Assembly: GCA_028571685.1 (NCBI GenBank)
Contig: CM053144.1
Location: 102,640,171 to 102,704,170 of the forward strand
From: Heterohyrax brucei
Lineage: Eukaryota; Chordata; Mammalia; Hyracoidea; Procaviidae
DNA length: 64,000 bases
Reading direction: 5' to 3'
The stretch's first letter is position 1. The number at the start of each line of letters is the position of its first letter. Below are positions 22,301 through 34,539 of the stretch, in pieces. The notes below the pieces were generated by a model that saw only the letters and a list, made by a program, of their open reading frames with translations, was not told where the DNA came from and searched no databases. The position numbers and the translations under genes are program-made.

Positions 22301-23354
22301 ACTCTGAAAATGATGTCTTTATTTCTAGTTCTGGTGGCCAGGAGTGGACAAGATTACCACTATCCAACATGGCCAGAAAATTATGGCATGACTTGAACAA
22401 CTCATAGCTTAAAGTACACACAGACCTATTTATGCACATATGTATATATGTATATTAAACTATATGTACGTTTTTGTGTAAGAAAGTTATAGGTAAGTTA
22501 AGTGTGGAAAATTTGCAGTGACATTCAAGGGGACATTCCAGATTAAAGCAGTGACCATTCAATGACTTGAGAGAAGAGAGAAAACAAATTAAGCTTCCAC
22601 AGGATTCCAACTTTGGTGCAGGATTGCTGATTGAGTGTTTTCATTTCTTCAAAGAAATATTTGCAGTAGTGCTTATAGTTTAACAAGCCAGTTTGTACTT
22701 AATGTTTTATAAATACCAAATAAGAATACAAATGTTTTAAAAAGCAAGAACACATGTTAGTTTTGAATAGTGCTAAGGCAACATCATAATCTGTAACAAT
22801 AGGTTTATGTATAAGAAAATGACTTTTCTGGTGTAGTCTGGATAATTATTTAGAACACGATTGTGTTGAGAAAACAGAAAACCACACTAGAACTTAAATG
22901 CCAGCCAAATAAACACTCATAAATACAACCTTGCATTATAATCTGCCTCATAAAGTAGAGTGGAAATTTCTTTCAGGTTAAAATCAATAAGCAGTAGCCC
23001 TTAAGACAAATTTTATCAATACTGGAGCAATTTGAAAGACATCAAAGTGGAGAGTTTGTTTTGGGGGCACACATAGTTTCCTTGATCTTCTGAAATAGCT
23101 CCATGGTTTTCAAACCCAGGTATCCTTATGCTTTGACTTCCTGGAGTTTCCTAGGTCTTGCTGACTTATTATAGGGATAAAAAAGTTTGTAAATGCAAAG
23201 GCTCTTCTATGGGATCACTATATAAATGAGTCTCTTTGCTCAAGGTAAAAAAATGTTCTTATAATAATGTACTTTTAACACAAAGTATAGATAATATAGA
23301 AGTAGGATGCAATATGTGAAACTCAGAGGAGTTCTTGATTTCTCAAATGTAAGT
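22301..23354. other. Unassigned AT-rich DNA
   Basis: Apart from a TATATGTATA tract near 22440-22460 nothing is recognised. Confidence 0.4.
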
Positions 23355-23550
23355 CATGTTGTGGTAGGAAACCTTGGGGAGATGGCTTTGCATCCTGGCT
23401 CTACTGCTTATGAGCTGTGTGATTTGGGGCACAACACTTATCCACCATAAGCCTCTGAACCCTCAACTGTAAAACGGGGATAATAACACGTATCTCAAAG
23501 ATACTATGAGAAATGGGTAGGATGAAATTCATACAAGCTCACAGCACAAA
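23355..23550 (+). mobile_element. MIR SINE
   Basis: 'CATCCTGGCTCTACTGCTTA', 'TGAGCTGTGTGATTTGGGGC', 'CCTCAACTGTAAAACGGGGA' and 'TAATAACACGTATCTCAAAG' are the MIR head and core in order. Confidence 0.85.
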
Positions 23551-23885
23551 CTACAACTACAGTGAGATCAGAAAATGACAGAATCTGGGTATTAATTGAA
23601 CCTGCGGCTAGACAGGTCAGCTTCTTTAAGGCAACTACTATGTGTGGCTTTCAATTAATTTCCTTGCTGTTTCCATTCCAACCCCTTGATCCCCTGGAGT
23701 ATCATTTAAAAATAGTGGGTTTTCAGTCCATTTCATTGATCTTTACTTCATAAATTTTCCAAATTCTTTTCAGACATAACTTCATTCTCAGAGTAAAGAA
23801 CGACACATGGGGTGTTTGTATATTTGTGTTTGTTTCTTTGTTTGTTTCAAAAAGAGCACTCTTCATTCAACTAAAATTTTTTATA

Positions 23886-24050
23886 AACCCAAAACCAAAA
23901 CCACTGCCATCAAGTCAACACCAACTCATAGAGACCCTATAGAAGGAAGCAGAACTGCCCCATTGAATGTCCAAGGAGCACTTGGTGGCTTTGAACTGAC
24001 AACTTAGCAATCATAGCACTTATCCACTATACCACTAAGGTTTCCTCAAA
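23886..24050 (-). mobile_element. AfroSINE
   Basis: A-rich tail AAACCCAAAACCAAAACCAC, then TGCCATCAAGTCAACACC, ACTCATAGAGACCCTATAG, AAGGAGCACTTGGTGGCTTT (B-box side) and the head end ACTAAGGTTTCCTC. Complete. Confidence 0.9.
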
Positions 24051-24345
24051 TTTTACATGGAAAGTATAAAACCAATGCAAGTTGTGATTACTTGATGGTG
24101 AAACTGTGCAGGTTTGGAATATGGTATGATCAGGCTTCTAGCCAGCTTGACTTTTCTCCAATGACCAATTTCCTTCACATTCTCTAAAGCCCCCCAAGAT
24201 AACTCCCAGAAATCCTTCGAATGGCTCAAAAACTTAAGTTCTAAATGACAATCAAGCCTGTTCTAGTTGGAGGGCAATGACAGTTTAGTGGTAGGGTCCT
24301 TGCCTTCCATGCTGCACCTCATATATAGCCACATTCATCTATCAG

Positions 24346-24803
24346 TGTCGTGGATGGAATTGTGTTCCCCAAAAATGTGTGTATCAATTTGTGTGAGGTC
24401 AGCCTTGATTCCCAGTATTGTGTGATTTTTCCTATATGTTGCAAATTCTGTCTTCGTAATTAATTTTAATGAGGGAGGTGGGTAGCAGTTATGCTGATAA
24501 GTCAGGACTCAGACTACAAAACTGTCTCCTGCCTTGAGGCAATCTCTTGGAATATAAAAGAGAAATGTGAACAGAGAGACAGGGAACCTTATAACAACAA
24601 GAAAGTGGTGCCAGGAGCAACATGTCTTCTTTGGATGTGGTTTTCCTGTGTAGAGAAGCTCTTAGTGTGGGGAAAGATTGATGAGAAGGCCTACAGAAAG
24701 AGAAAGCCTTCCCCCTGGAACTGATAACCTAAATCGAGACTTTTAGGCCACTTTACCGTGAGGAGCCATCTACTTGTAGTATTTCTGTTATGGGAGCATT
24801 ACA
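24346..24803 (+). mobile_element. MaLR LTR, 5' copy of a provirus remnant
   Basis: Opens TGTCGTGGATGGAATTGTGT. It has the shared LTR blocks (TGATTCCCAGTATTGTGTG, GAACAGAGAGACAGGGAACC, GATTGATGAGAAGGCC) and a shortened end GTTATGGGAGCATTACA. A MaLR internal region follows directly, so this is a 5' LTR and not a solo LTR. Confidence 0.75.
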
Positions 24804-25349
24804 GAGAATTTGGTACCAAGAGTGCGTTGCTGCTCTAACAGATAGCTAAAATGTGGAAGCAGTTTTGAAACCCAGAGTGGAAAGAAGACTTCAAAAGAAT
24901 TGAGGGAAACTCTTAATACAAGACAAAGGCTAGATGATGAGAAACAGCAGCAGCAGAGAACTGGCAGCAGCAGAACTAAGAGACCAGTGCCAGACAGTGC
25001 TGGAGCCAACCACTGGAGCAAGAAAGCTGAGTGTATGTGTGCAGGAGGCTTCCTGATGGAGTGAGGTGCTTCCAGGCGCTTAGCTGGTAGAGCTACAGGG
25101 CTTTGGAACACTTGCTCCAGCAGGGCAGATGTACCCACAAAGCCTGAGGAGCCAAGAAGCAACAGAAAGGAGAAGCTGAAGAGACAAGAAACACAAGGAG
25201 CTGAAATGAACTGTCCCAATCTCAAAAGCTATGTATGGCCATGAACTCAGGGCTTTCAGAGAGTGGAGCCATGGCCTCTGGTGTTTCTAAGGATGTGACA
25301 GCCACTCAGGTGGACTAGGAGAATAGTGTGCCTAAGATAGCAGAGCACA
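24804..25349 (+). mobile_element. MaLR internal region remnant
   Basis: Starts GAGAATTTGGTACCAAGAGT, GCGTTGCTGCTCTAACAGAT, which resembles the conserved start of MaLR internal sequence just after the 5' LTR. MaLR internals are non-autonomous and gag-derived at best. No gag frame is recognisable here, and a 145-codon minus-strand frame over it is a chance frame. CAG-rich patches lie near 24945-24975. Confidence 0.6.
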
Positions 25350-25543
25350 TCCATTGGACCCAGAGTCCCTGCTCAGATGGGGGAAGATTGATGAGAAGCC
25401 CAACAGAAACAGAAAAACTTCCCTTGGAGCTGACCCTGAATTTGGACTTTTAGCTTGCTTTACTGTGAGGAAATAAATTGCTCTTGGCTAAACTCATCAG
25501 TTTTTTTTGTTGTGTTACAGCAGCACTGAAGGACTAAAAGACA
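25350..25543 (+). mobile_element. MaLR LTR, 3' copy, partial
   Basis: 'CATTGGACCCAGAGTCCCTG', 'GGGGGAAGATTGATGAGAAG', 'GAATTTGGACTTTTAGCTTG' and the end 'GGACTAAAAGACA' repeat the last ~200 bases of the 5' LTR at 24346. Its U3-like start is missing. Confidence 0.7.
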
Positions 25544-25554
25544 GTGAAGAGATG

Positions 25555-25790
25555 AGTGTTACTATGACGCTGAACCAGTTTCAGTGGAGCCTCCAGAGTA
25601 AGACAGATTAGTAAGAGAGGCCTAGAGGTCGACCTCTGAAAATCAGCTAAGAAAGACTCTGTAAATTCCAGCAGTTCAATCCGTAACTACCGGAGCTGTT
25701 GCAGACCAGGCAATGCTTTGTTCTGTTGTGCATGGGATCACTAGAAGTTGAGAGCTAGCTCGACAGGAGCTAACTAACAACCCCAGCATC
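25555..25790 (+). mobile_element. RTE-type LINE 3' end (or SINE sharing it)
   Basis: GACCAGGCAATGCTTTGTTC, TGTTGTGCATGGGATCACTA and a GAGCTAACTAACAACCCC end match the RTE 3' terminus seen in reverse at 3239-3310. The upstream ~100 bases are less certain. Confidence 0.55.
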
Positions 25791-27727
25791 CTAGAGTAGG
25801 CAAGCTGTCCGGAGCAGTGTGCCAGAGGACTCATGAGTGATCGTGCTCTTTCATCACCAAATGGAAATAAAAGCAGTTCTAGGAAAAGTCGGGGTGGTAG
25901 ATACCAGTAGGATCATCCTCTGTTGTGTAATTACAACACAGACTCGCCCCCTTATTTCTAATCTAATCCTGTGCTCTTTAAAACTCTCTTGGTTCAGTTA
26001 ATTAAGAGAGGCTTAAGGTGGAATTTATTATCCCTGCAATGGTATAGTTTGGTGGTAAGCAGCCTAAATGGAAGTCACATCGGGTATTTCTGAATTCGGA
26101 CATAGGAGACTAAAATTGCAAAATTTACTATCTGGTAGGTTTTAATTCATCTCATAGTTAACACCTAGTCGCAAACATTCACTAGAAGACTGGAAAGATA
26201 ATCCATTTGGGTCTAAATAGAGCAAAGTAGGCACAGTATCATGGGAGTATCGTAGACAAAGTCTTGCCCTGGTGTCTAGTTTGCTTCAATCTCTCAAGCG
26301 GAAGGAATAAAGAAAGCCCTGTGCTTTAGTTTGGGGACTATTTATACACCTTAGTAATTACAGATGTGAAAGCAGTGTCTTTTGTAAGAAAGTTCTGGCT
26401 AAAACCATACTTTCAAGGATCAGGATAATAGCTTTCCAGGAGCTATTTGTATTTCTCTTCAGATAGTCTATCAGCAGTATCTTTATTTACAGAACCGTGT
26501 TCCACACAGTTAAATCTAAGACCATTACATTTCAGAAAGGAGAAAAACACTGTTTTGTTGGAAACAGGCTGAAGGGTATCTATACTAATCCTCTGTAGCC
26601 CCAATCATTTTCCCCAGCACCACATATCACAGTTAAACCCTTTTAACCTTTGAGTGAGAGTGACTACATAGCACTTTGTAATTTAAGTTCCTCTATGAAA
26701 AGAGTACACATTACTGTTTTCACTCGTAAATTCATTCCCATGCAAACCCTATTTATATAAGCAAGTGTTAATAATACACAAGCTGCACTATTTCCCACAT
26801 AGAGAGTTATCCATTAATATACTTTGCTTCAATCTCTTGGAAAATGGGCCTTTTCATATCAGTGAATGGCTTCTAATCTAATAAATTTAGATTAGCCTGA
26901 ATTTATTACACTATGCTCTTTTTTGCCCTTTTCTATCCAAATGCTTTAACTAAAGCAGTTTATTTAGTCCTGGACTTGTGTTTGCTCTTGGAGAGATGCA
27001 AGAAACATTTCTTGAAAGAATTATGTTTTCCTGGTTGTGAACTGTAGAAAAACAGACTGTGTGGGGTTGTGAGACACTGAGAAGTCTAACTTAGAAACAG
27101 AGCCTGCTGCTCAGCCTTATGGCTAAAGATCTGGAAGTGCCAATATTCTGGTCTGAACGCTTGGCTGAGTTTCACAAATACCCATGCTGTTGTGTGATTA
27201 GTTACAGAAAGTAGAAACTGTGAGCCATTGAAATGCAAGCAAATTCAAACAAACCAATAGACATAAACCCAGAAAAAAACAAGACTAGTATTTAAAGTAT
27301 CATGGGGAGGGGTGGGGGGGAAATGTCCCATTGCCAATAGCCACAGGCTATAATCCAGTCCTAGACAGAAAGTTTAGAAATTCACGAGACAGGACTCATA
27401 TCGAAGACGAAAGACCAAGCACATTTATCAACTGACTCCCCTTCTTCCTGATGTCCTAATGAAGTGGTCGAAAACTTACTCATTTCTTAAATGAACCTGT
27501 AACAATGCTGACAAGAAAGGAAGCAAGCAAGGAGCAATAAATCCCTCAGGTGAAAGCGATCAATCAGATGAACAAAGAAGAGAGACTTCAAAACCATGGG
27601 GCTCAGTGAAGCTCCGAGACCCAGGTCAACTAATACAAAAAGCGGAAATGGGTCCTAGAGCACCCATCAAGGCGATTCATTAAGGAACTGAATGCAGAGC
27701 ACCTGAGCCAGTTGGCACTTTCCATTT
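25791..27727. other. Unassigned DNA
   Basis: About 1.9 kb in which I see no gene, no RNA gene and no nameable repeat. A G-rich run sits at 27305-27320. Confidence 0.4.
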
Positions 27728-27960
27728 CCTGAAATATAGTGGCTAAATTTAATAAGAACTTATAAAGAGCCAGGCACTTTATGAATCTTTGTAACTCCCC
27801 AAAGTAAGTGCTATTATTATCTCTACTTGGTAAATAAAAAACTGAGGCACAGAGAGGTTAAGGAGATTACATGACTAATAAGTGACAGAATAGGAATTCA
27901 AAGCCAAGTACACTCTGGCTCCAGAAAATATGTTTCCAATAACCATGATCTACTGCTTCT
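27728..27960 (-). mobile_element. MIR SINE
   Basis: 'AGAGCCAGGCACTTTATGAA', 'GTGCTATTATTATCTCTACT', 'ACTGAGGCACAGAGAGGTTA' and 'AGTGACAGAATAGGAATTCA' give the complete reverse MIR. Confidence 0.9.
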
Positions 27961-28599
27961 TGTGGAGTACAGAAGGCAGTGGTTTTTCCCACCTGAAATC
28001 TGCTTCGTTATGAAACTGGGGGCTTCAGATTCAGGATGACAGAGTCAGTACAGGCTGCAGCATTACTATTCTTCACCATACCTAGAAATAACAAAACAAT
28101 CCATTGTGTTCATCACCACAATGCAAAGCAAACAGTGTGTACTTTCAGGATTCTGTGAAAGATGGAAATCAAACGGAAATAGAATAAAGAAGCAACCGAA
28201 CTGACTCACAACTTCATGAACACTTTTGTGGCTTATTTGTTACTTCTGGAGGAAAAAAAAAATCATTAAATATTCTCCCCACAGACAGGAAGTTGTTAGT
28301 GTTGCATTCCTGTAACACAGAAAGTGTTATTATTTTTTATAATTATATTTATTTGAATACAAATGTTACCAATCAGCTAGCTGAAAGTTCTTTCTAATGT
28401 ATTGATTTTAGAAGTATTGAAGTGTCCAGGCATTGATTCTTATTTCTGTGTTATGCTTTAATTAAGATAATTTCTTTATGAGACAAATCAGTATTTTGAA
28501 AGTCTTTAAACTTTAATACAAGTAATCTCCAGTATGTGACAAAGTTTCATCCTGACTACTCTGTTCTAAGCCAGTTCTGACATAAGTTGAATCTCTCTC
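27961..28599. other. Unassigned AT-rich DNA
   Basis: No gene or repeat recognised; ends at a CT-rich patch (28590-28603). Confidence 0.4.
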
Positions 28600-28965
28600 T
28601 CTCTTTTTTAAATTTTCTTCTTTATTGCCTTTAGGGGTTGGGAACATTACATCTGAGAATTATAACATCAGCAAATTATACTGTGACGTTGTGATTAGTA
28701 CATATTACTAACAATAAGATATACCAAAAAAAAATAGGTGATCATAACTTGATTACACTGTAAGTTAGGGATTAACTAATTCCATTCACTTAGATTCAAC
28801 AATTTTTTTATAATGCTATGTATATAACAAGACATGCCATTGCTGTATGTTACATAATTTAACTCAGTTGCGTTAAATATGTTCATCATGTTGTATAACC
28901 ACCATCACTGACCATTTCCAATTTTTTACATCATCCTTACAACAAACTTTTTATGAGTATGTGTA
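28600..28965 (-). mobile_element. Probable old L1 fragment
   Basis: 'GTTGTATAACCACCATCACT' with 'GACCATTTCCAATTTTTTAC' and the preceding AT-rich text resemble reverse 3' UTR sequence of older L1M families. The first half is uncertain. Confidence 0.4.
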
Positions 28966-29514
28966 AGCCAGCACTGTTCCTAGGGCCTGGAGGACATAAA
29001 GCTTGCACCCAGGAAATTCACGAGTCTCATGACTAAATAAGGATTTCACCATCTCTTGAGGGCCATAGAAGTCTTTCACAATCCGTTTGTGGCTCTTTAC
29101 CATCCTCTATTTTTGTATCAAGTTATTAGGTTATTTTTCAAGGTAGCCAGGAGTCATGCAGTTTTTTTGGTTAATGGAAATTTGAAATGTGGCCCTGGAG
29201 GTGTAAAACTTAGTTTTAATACTGTGTTGTTCTGGTGGGTAGTATCAATAGCCAAAAGTAGAGTTATACCATGCCCAGACTCTAGACGTAACCCATTTTA
29301 TGTAAACCAGCAGCACAAGAGTCACATTCCCAGCTGAGTTTGCACACAAATGTACCAGTTTTTTGAAGACAGGATATTTGGCCCTCCTCCTAAGGCTTCA
29401 CTTTGCAATGATTTAAATTTAGCTGCATATCTCTATCACGACTAAAAGTAGGTTAATTGCTCTTACATAATTTACTATGGCTGGAGACCAAAAATATCCA
29501 GCACCCCAGTGTCA
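28966..29514. other. Mostly unassigned DNA, possible L2 scrap
   Basis: 'AAGCCAGCACTGTTCCTAGG' and the following bases to 29045 may be a reverse L2 scrap. The 93-codon plus frame at 29056-29337 matches nothing known. Confidence 0.35.
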
Positions 29515-29697
29515 GTGTCTTTTTTATAGCATTCACTACATGGTTGAGTAGTTTACATGTTGACATGTCTGTCTTCCCCTCTAGAACATGAGTTCATCTA
29601 GGGCATTGGATCTGCTTTATGCCTTATCTTCTCTGTACTGTGCAAAATGTCTGGAAACAACTGTCAATTAATAAATATTGAATGAATGAGCAAAGAA
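29515..29697 (+). mobile_element. L2 LINE 3' end
   Basis: Ends TTAATAAATATTGAATGAATGAGCA, the typical L2 3' terminus, preceded by a diverged 'GAACATGAGTTCATCTAGGG' block. Confidence 0.65.
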
Positions 29698-30024
29698 AAC
29701 AACAAGCTTACTCAGTGGACAGTATACCTTGTAGACTCAATGTGAATTTTTTTGTTGTTGTTTATCCGAAATAAAAGATTAATTTTATCAATACTTGGAA
29801 AAACAAATTCTGCTTGGTTATATGTCATAATCATGGGTCTGAATATTGTAAATGGTTTATTCTATTTACAAATCTTATCTCCATTTCTCCCAGTTACTGA
29901 ATCTTCAACTCAGTTCTTGAAGAGTGACTGGAAATCAGTCCTTGTAATTGTGGTAACTTGTGTGTGAATGTGTACATATGCGTCTCTGTGTGTATATCTA
30001 GACATTGCATTATTTTACCTTTAC

Positions 30025-30187
30025 AAAAATTAGGCACCATTTTATCACCACTGCACACAGGAAAGAGCTGGAGTCTAGCAGAGTTCAGTCATATGCCCTA
30101 TATAAAGGCATAGCTAATAAAGATAGACATAGGATTGAACCCATGCCCTCTGTCTTTAGAGTTGATTTAACCACTGTGCTGTACTAA
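30025..30187 (-). mobile_element. MIR SINE fragment
   Basis: 'ATTAGGCACCATTTTATCAC', 'ACAGGAAAGAGCTGGAGTCT', 'GGATTGAACCCATGCCCTCT' and 'TTTAACCACTGTGCTGTAC' follow the reverse MIR. Confidence 0.7.
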
Positions 30188-30203
30188 AAATGGAGTTCCC
30201 AGG

Positions 30204-30705
30204 TGTCTTAGTCATCTGGTACTGCCCTAACAAAAATATCAGAAGTAGATAGCTTTTAAAAGAGAAATCTTATTTTGTCACAATCCAGTACATTAAAAGT
30301 CCAAATTCAAGGTGTCAACTCCAGAGGAAAGATTTCTTAGCTGAATCTAGAGGAAGGTCCTTGTTGTCAATCTTCCCCTGGATTGGAAACTTCTGAGGCT
30401 CAGGGACCCTGGTCCTTTCTAAAGGATGTGGTCAGCTTCCTGTACAGCTTCTTGATAGTATGAGGTCCCCAAATCTCTCTGCTAGCTTATTTCCTTTGTA
30501 TCTCAAGAGAATGCCTCTAGGCACAAAAACAATCTTACACATTGAGTCCTGCTGCACCAACACAGCTGCCTACCCTCCTCCCTCATTAACATCATAGATG
30601 CAGGATTTACCATGTGGAGGAACATCACCCAATACCAGGAATCATGACATAGCTAAATTGCTACAGATCTTGGGGGGGGGGGGGATTGGTTGACACAGTT
30701 GAAGC
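30204..30705 (-). mobile_element. MaLR-type LTR
   Basis: The plus strand starts TGTCTTAGTCATCTGGTACT, the reverse complement of the MaLR LTR 3' end. It carries 'GGAAGGTCCTTGTTGTCAAT', 'GAGGTCCCCAAATCTCTCTG' and 'ATACCAGGAATCATGACATA', mirroring the LTRs at 3094, 6473 and 24346. A G12 run at about 30673-30684 corresponds to the C-run near the LTR start. No internal region is seen. Confidence 0.75.
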
Positions 30706-31204
30706 CATGATACCAGGACTGTGAGAGAAAAATAGTAAAGAACTGCATTCATTTCATGGAGTACTAGAGACACACTGCAATTTAGAAAGCGATGGCTATG
30801 AATAGAATGCTAATCCATGGGTTAGGTAGAAGTTAATTTCAATAACATAGAATTCCTTTGCTTTAGTAAGAATAATGTACTGGAAAAGTCATTCTGTTAC
30901 GTTTCTCAGGCAGCATTTAGTCACATCTTTTATTTACATCATGGGAAAAATTAGAACTAATTTTGTAATTTGTACAAATATTCATATGAGGTATTTACAA
31001 TATTCAGACCCATGACTATGACATGTAATTACAACACCATGTTACGTTTTAACAGCTTGATAAAAGTAATGTTTTGTTTGGGATTTTTCATATTGCCTTT
31101 TAAAAAAATTATTAGAATTTTCCTGTCTGACTGAAACATTTTTAGTAAAAAGTCCTTCCCCTTCTCACTGATTTGGCATCAGGACGGTGCCGCCACTTTC
31201 TGAT
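30706..31204. other. Unassigned AT-rich DNA
   Basis: Nothing recognised. Confidence 0.4.
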
Positions 31205-31430
31205 TTTGTGATGATAGATATGAAACTTAACTGCCCAAGCTTTAGTTCATCCACATGTAAAACATAAATAAGAATTCTCATTTGCCAAATTCTTTCAGAA
31301 TAAGAGATAATGTATGCAAAGCCAAGCATCAAGAACCTGTTAACAATGGTGATAATGATAATAACAACTTTTATTGAGTACTTAGTATTTGCCAGCACTG
31401 CCTTATATGAATAGTCATTTACCAGGCACT
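31205..31430. mobile_element. MIR-like pieces, forward then reverse
   Basis: 31205-31355 reads like a diverged forward MIR ('CACATGTAAAACATAAATAA', 'GAGATAATGTATGCAAAGCC'). 31365-31430 reads like a reverse MIR or L2 end (TTTTATTGAGTACTTAGTAT). Confidence 0.45.
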
Positions 31431-31754
31431 CAACACTGCTAGCAAGCCATAGCTTCTGTAATAGTAATGCTTAGTCTGAGGACTGTATTATATTTATTCC
31501 ACTATTGCTTTACCAAAATACAGAGCGACGAAAGTTTTTAGAAAGTGACTGTAAATAACAAACAGGTGGGGATCTCTTATTCAAATAAAAGTAAGTGTAA
31601 TTGGGTTTATTACTCTGTTGTTACTGTTTCTTTTTCACAAACACATACATGGGTGTAAAGTAAAAAGAAAGAAAAGGTTATTAAGAGACTAAATAAAGGG
31701 ATACTACCCTGAGTACCCACTTTATCTGTGTGGAACAATTTCAGACATACAGGA

Positions 31755-31958
31755 AATTCCAAATCAGTAGTTTCCGAAGAGTGGTCCACAGGAAAGCAGC
31801 ATCAGCAACAATCAGCATGACCTGGGAACTTGTTAGAAATACAGACTGTTGGGTTCCACCCAGGCTCTCTGCACCAGTAGGCGAGAGCCAGCAGTTTGTA
31901 TATTATCAGCCTCTCCCAGTGATTCTGATGCTTGCTAAAGTTGAATAACTACAGCCCA
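31755..31958 (+). mobile_element. MER5A (hAT-Charlie non-autonomous DNA transposon)
   Basis: 'GTAGTTTCCGAAGAGTGGTC', 'AGCAGCATCAGCAACAATCA', 'GGGAACTTGTTAGAAATACA' and 'AGTGATTCTGATGCTTGCTA' reproduce MER5A nearly end to end. It encodes nothing. Confidence 0.85.
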
Positions 31959-33169
31959 AGTCAATGGGCCATTTTTTAACAGACATGTAAGTACACAAGT
32001 TAAAAATTGCCATGTTTAATAATTGCCTATTTAAACTTCACTACACCCATTAAAAAGTTATACTATTGAGTGAAACATGTTGGCAATCATAAATGAAATA
32101 GTTAATGTTCTCAAGAAACATAGAAGATGGCAGACTAGACACATGTCACCTCAATTCCCTCTAAGAACTAATGCCTGGAATGATAACTGAATGGAATGTA
32201 CAAACATCCAGGGAGCCCTAGAATCTGGCATAGGATTGTTAGATTTGACTAGGCACCAGGACTAAACTACCTGTCTCAAAGACTAGCCAGCAGCTGCTCA
32301 GCCCCATTCCTCTGACTCACTGTTTTGAAGGACTGCAGGTACGGATGCCTTCTTTGTTACCTGGAGGTGGGGACTGGGCATAAGCCAGCAAATATGCCAG
32401 ACTGCAGTGCTTAAGTAAACAGCATGTAGTGCAGCAGAGAGACTGTGCGTTGGAAAGACCCATTTCGAGAGCCTGGCTATTGACTGAGGGCACCACTGCC
32501 TCTCCACTCTCTTGTTTCTGAGCTGTGCCGTAGACTCTGCTGTTTTACAGCAGGAAGGGCAGCTCAGAAGAGATACCATCTTGGTCACCTGGGAGGTGGA
32601 GTCACCCAGCCAGAGGCCTTAGCTGCGGCTGATTCTCAAATAGAGTATCAGCCTGTCTGGCAAGTGCTTCTCCAGCAGAAAGGCAGCATTTGAGACTATT
32701 TGTGTCTAGATTTACAGGTGTGGCCTGGCAGAGGATGGCAGGAAGGCCCTAACTCCTCCCTGTTCTGAACTATGTCATAGCATCTGGGGACAGCCTATGT
32801 GGTGCTTTTGTTGCCAGCTAGTAGGCAGGGCCCGCCACACCTGATAACTCAACTGATGTTGGCAGATGTTGGACACCTCACCCTTCAGCAGTAAAGTACC
32901 CTTTTAAAATAATACCACCCAGAGAACTGAATGCTGAGAGGCCCAGCAGCATCTCCTCCACCCTTCACTCATCCACATTATAACGTGGGCTGATGGCATG
33001 GCAACTCCATAAGCAGGGTGCTATCTTTTCCAGTCAGGAAGCAGAGCCTACCATCCTAGAGAGTACACCTGGGCCAGTCACTGGAGTACAAAGAGATGGC
33101 TGGTGACCAACTACCCTCTTAGAATTACGCCTCAGCTCCCACTGAGGTAACACCAGAGAAAGTGGACAG

Positions 33170-34110
33170 CTTCTAGATGGCTCACAGACAACAGTTGATT
33201 GCTAACCATTTAAAGAAGCAGTCCAATGGCTCCAGAAAATTCCCAAAATAAAGAATCAAAAAATTTCCCAGATGAAGAAGCCTTTCTGAAACTATGAAAG
33301 GTATAATACAAAATAATTACATATACAATGCTCTTAAAGATTAAAAAAAATGCAGAACAAAATGAAAAATTAAGATACTTGAACTGATGGAACATCAACA
33401 ATCTGAAATACAGCAGACCAATAGCCATATTACAGAATTAGACAATTCAATCCAAGCCAAAAGAGCAGAATTGAGGATATGAAACTCAGACATAGTGACC
33501 TTTAATGTAGAGCAACTGACACCAGCATTTATAAGAAGAAATCGGGAAAAGAAATAAGAAAAATGAAGTAACATTAAGAAACATGTAGGACTCCATTAAG
33601 AGGAATAATCTATGAATAATTGGAGTTCCTGAACAGAGAAGAATAGACAAAAATACAGAGAACATTGCTATAGAGTTACTGACTGAAAACTTCCCTGAAA
33701 TTATGAAAGAGAACATAGATATCCAAGATGTGTATTGAACACCACAAAAACCAGACCCCAAAAGAAAGATACCCAGATATAATCGAGCTTAATAAAATGA
33801 TTCATAAACAAATGCTCTTAAAGGCGGTGAGGCTCACAGCAAAGCTAACATTCAGAGGGAAACCCTCTAGGCTTTCATTTGACTTCTCCACAGAAACAAT
33901 GTTGGTAAGAAAGTAGCGGGGCAACACATTCAAAGTCCTGAAGGAGAAAAACTTCCAACAAAGAATTATATACCCTGCAAAACTGTCTCTCAAATGTAAT
34001 GGTGAAATTAAGACATTTGCAAATAAACAGAAGCTTACAGATTTTCTAAAAACCAATCTAAAACTACAAGAAATACTGAAAGAAGTTCTTTGCTTAGAAA
34101 AACAAAAATA
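33170..34110 (+). pseudogene. L1 ORF1 (RNA-binding protein), decayed
   Basis: Pieces in order: 'NFPDEEAFLK' region near 33265, coiled-coil around 'MEHQQSEIQQ' near 33395, 'ESYMFLN'-opposite strand region encoding 'RIIGVPEQ' near 33615, 'LTENFPEIMKENI' near 33685, then 'RLSFDFSTETM' (33870) and the C-terminal 'KNFQQRIIYPAKLSLKCNGEI' block (33950-34010). The intact protein is a trimeric nucleic-acid chaperone that coats L1 RNA. Multiple stops and shifts, e.g. TGA after the FLKL block at 33296. Confidence 0.8.
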
Positions 34111-34539
34111 TCAGGTATGTACTTAAAGAGACAATGCAGGACACAGCACCCATAATTCCACTCACTTAAGGAAGTCAATAAGCTCAATCAAAACTACACA
34201 ATTAAAAGAAGGGAACCAGTGATCATCACATGAAAACTATGATGTCCCACACTAAAAGGAGGGATATGCTACAGTGGTTATAACCCTTTCAGATGGAGAG
34301 AAAATTAAAGAGATATGCAGAAGTTAAACTCTGGTTTAGACTTAGGATAGTAAGAGAAATCTTAGTGGTAGGTGAAAAACAAAATAACAATGCAACATAT
34401 CAAAACAAGAGGCATAATACGGGAGTCTCAACAAATACAAAAAGCAATGCTGAAAAAGACAAAAAGTCCACACATAAAAAGAACACCTGAGATCTACATG
34501 TTAAGAATAACATAGAAAACATCAACAATCAAAAAATAA

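Noticed and set aside
24788..25225. 145-codon minus-strand frame rich in Leu/Ser
   Set aside because: Lies antisense to the MaLR internal region; its hydrophobic composition reflects the complement of CAG/GAA-rich text.
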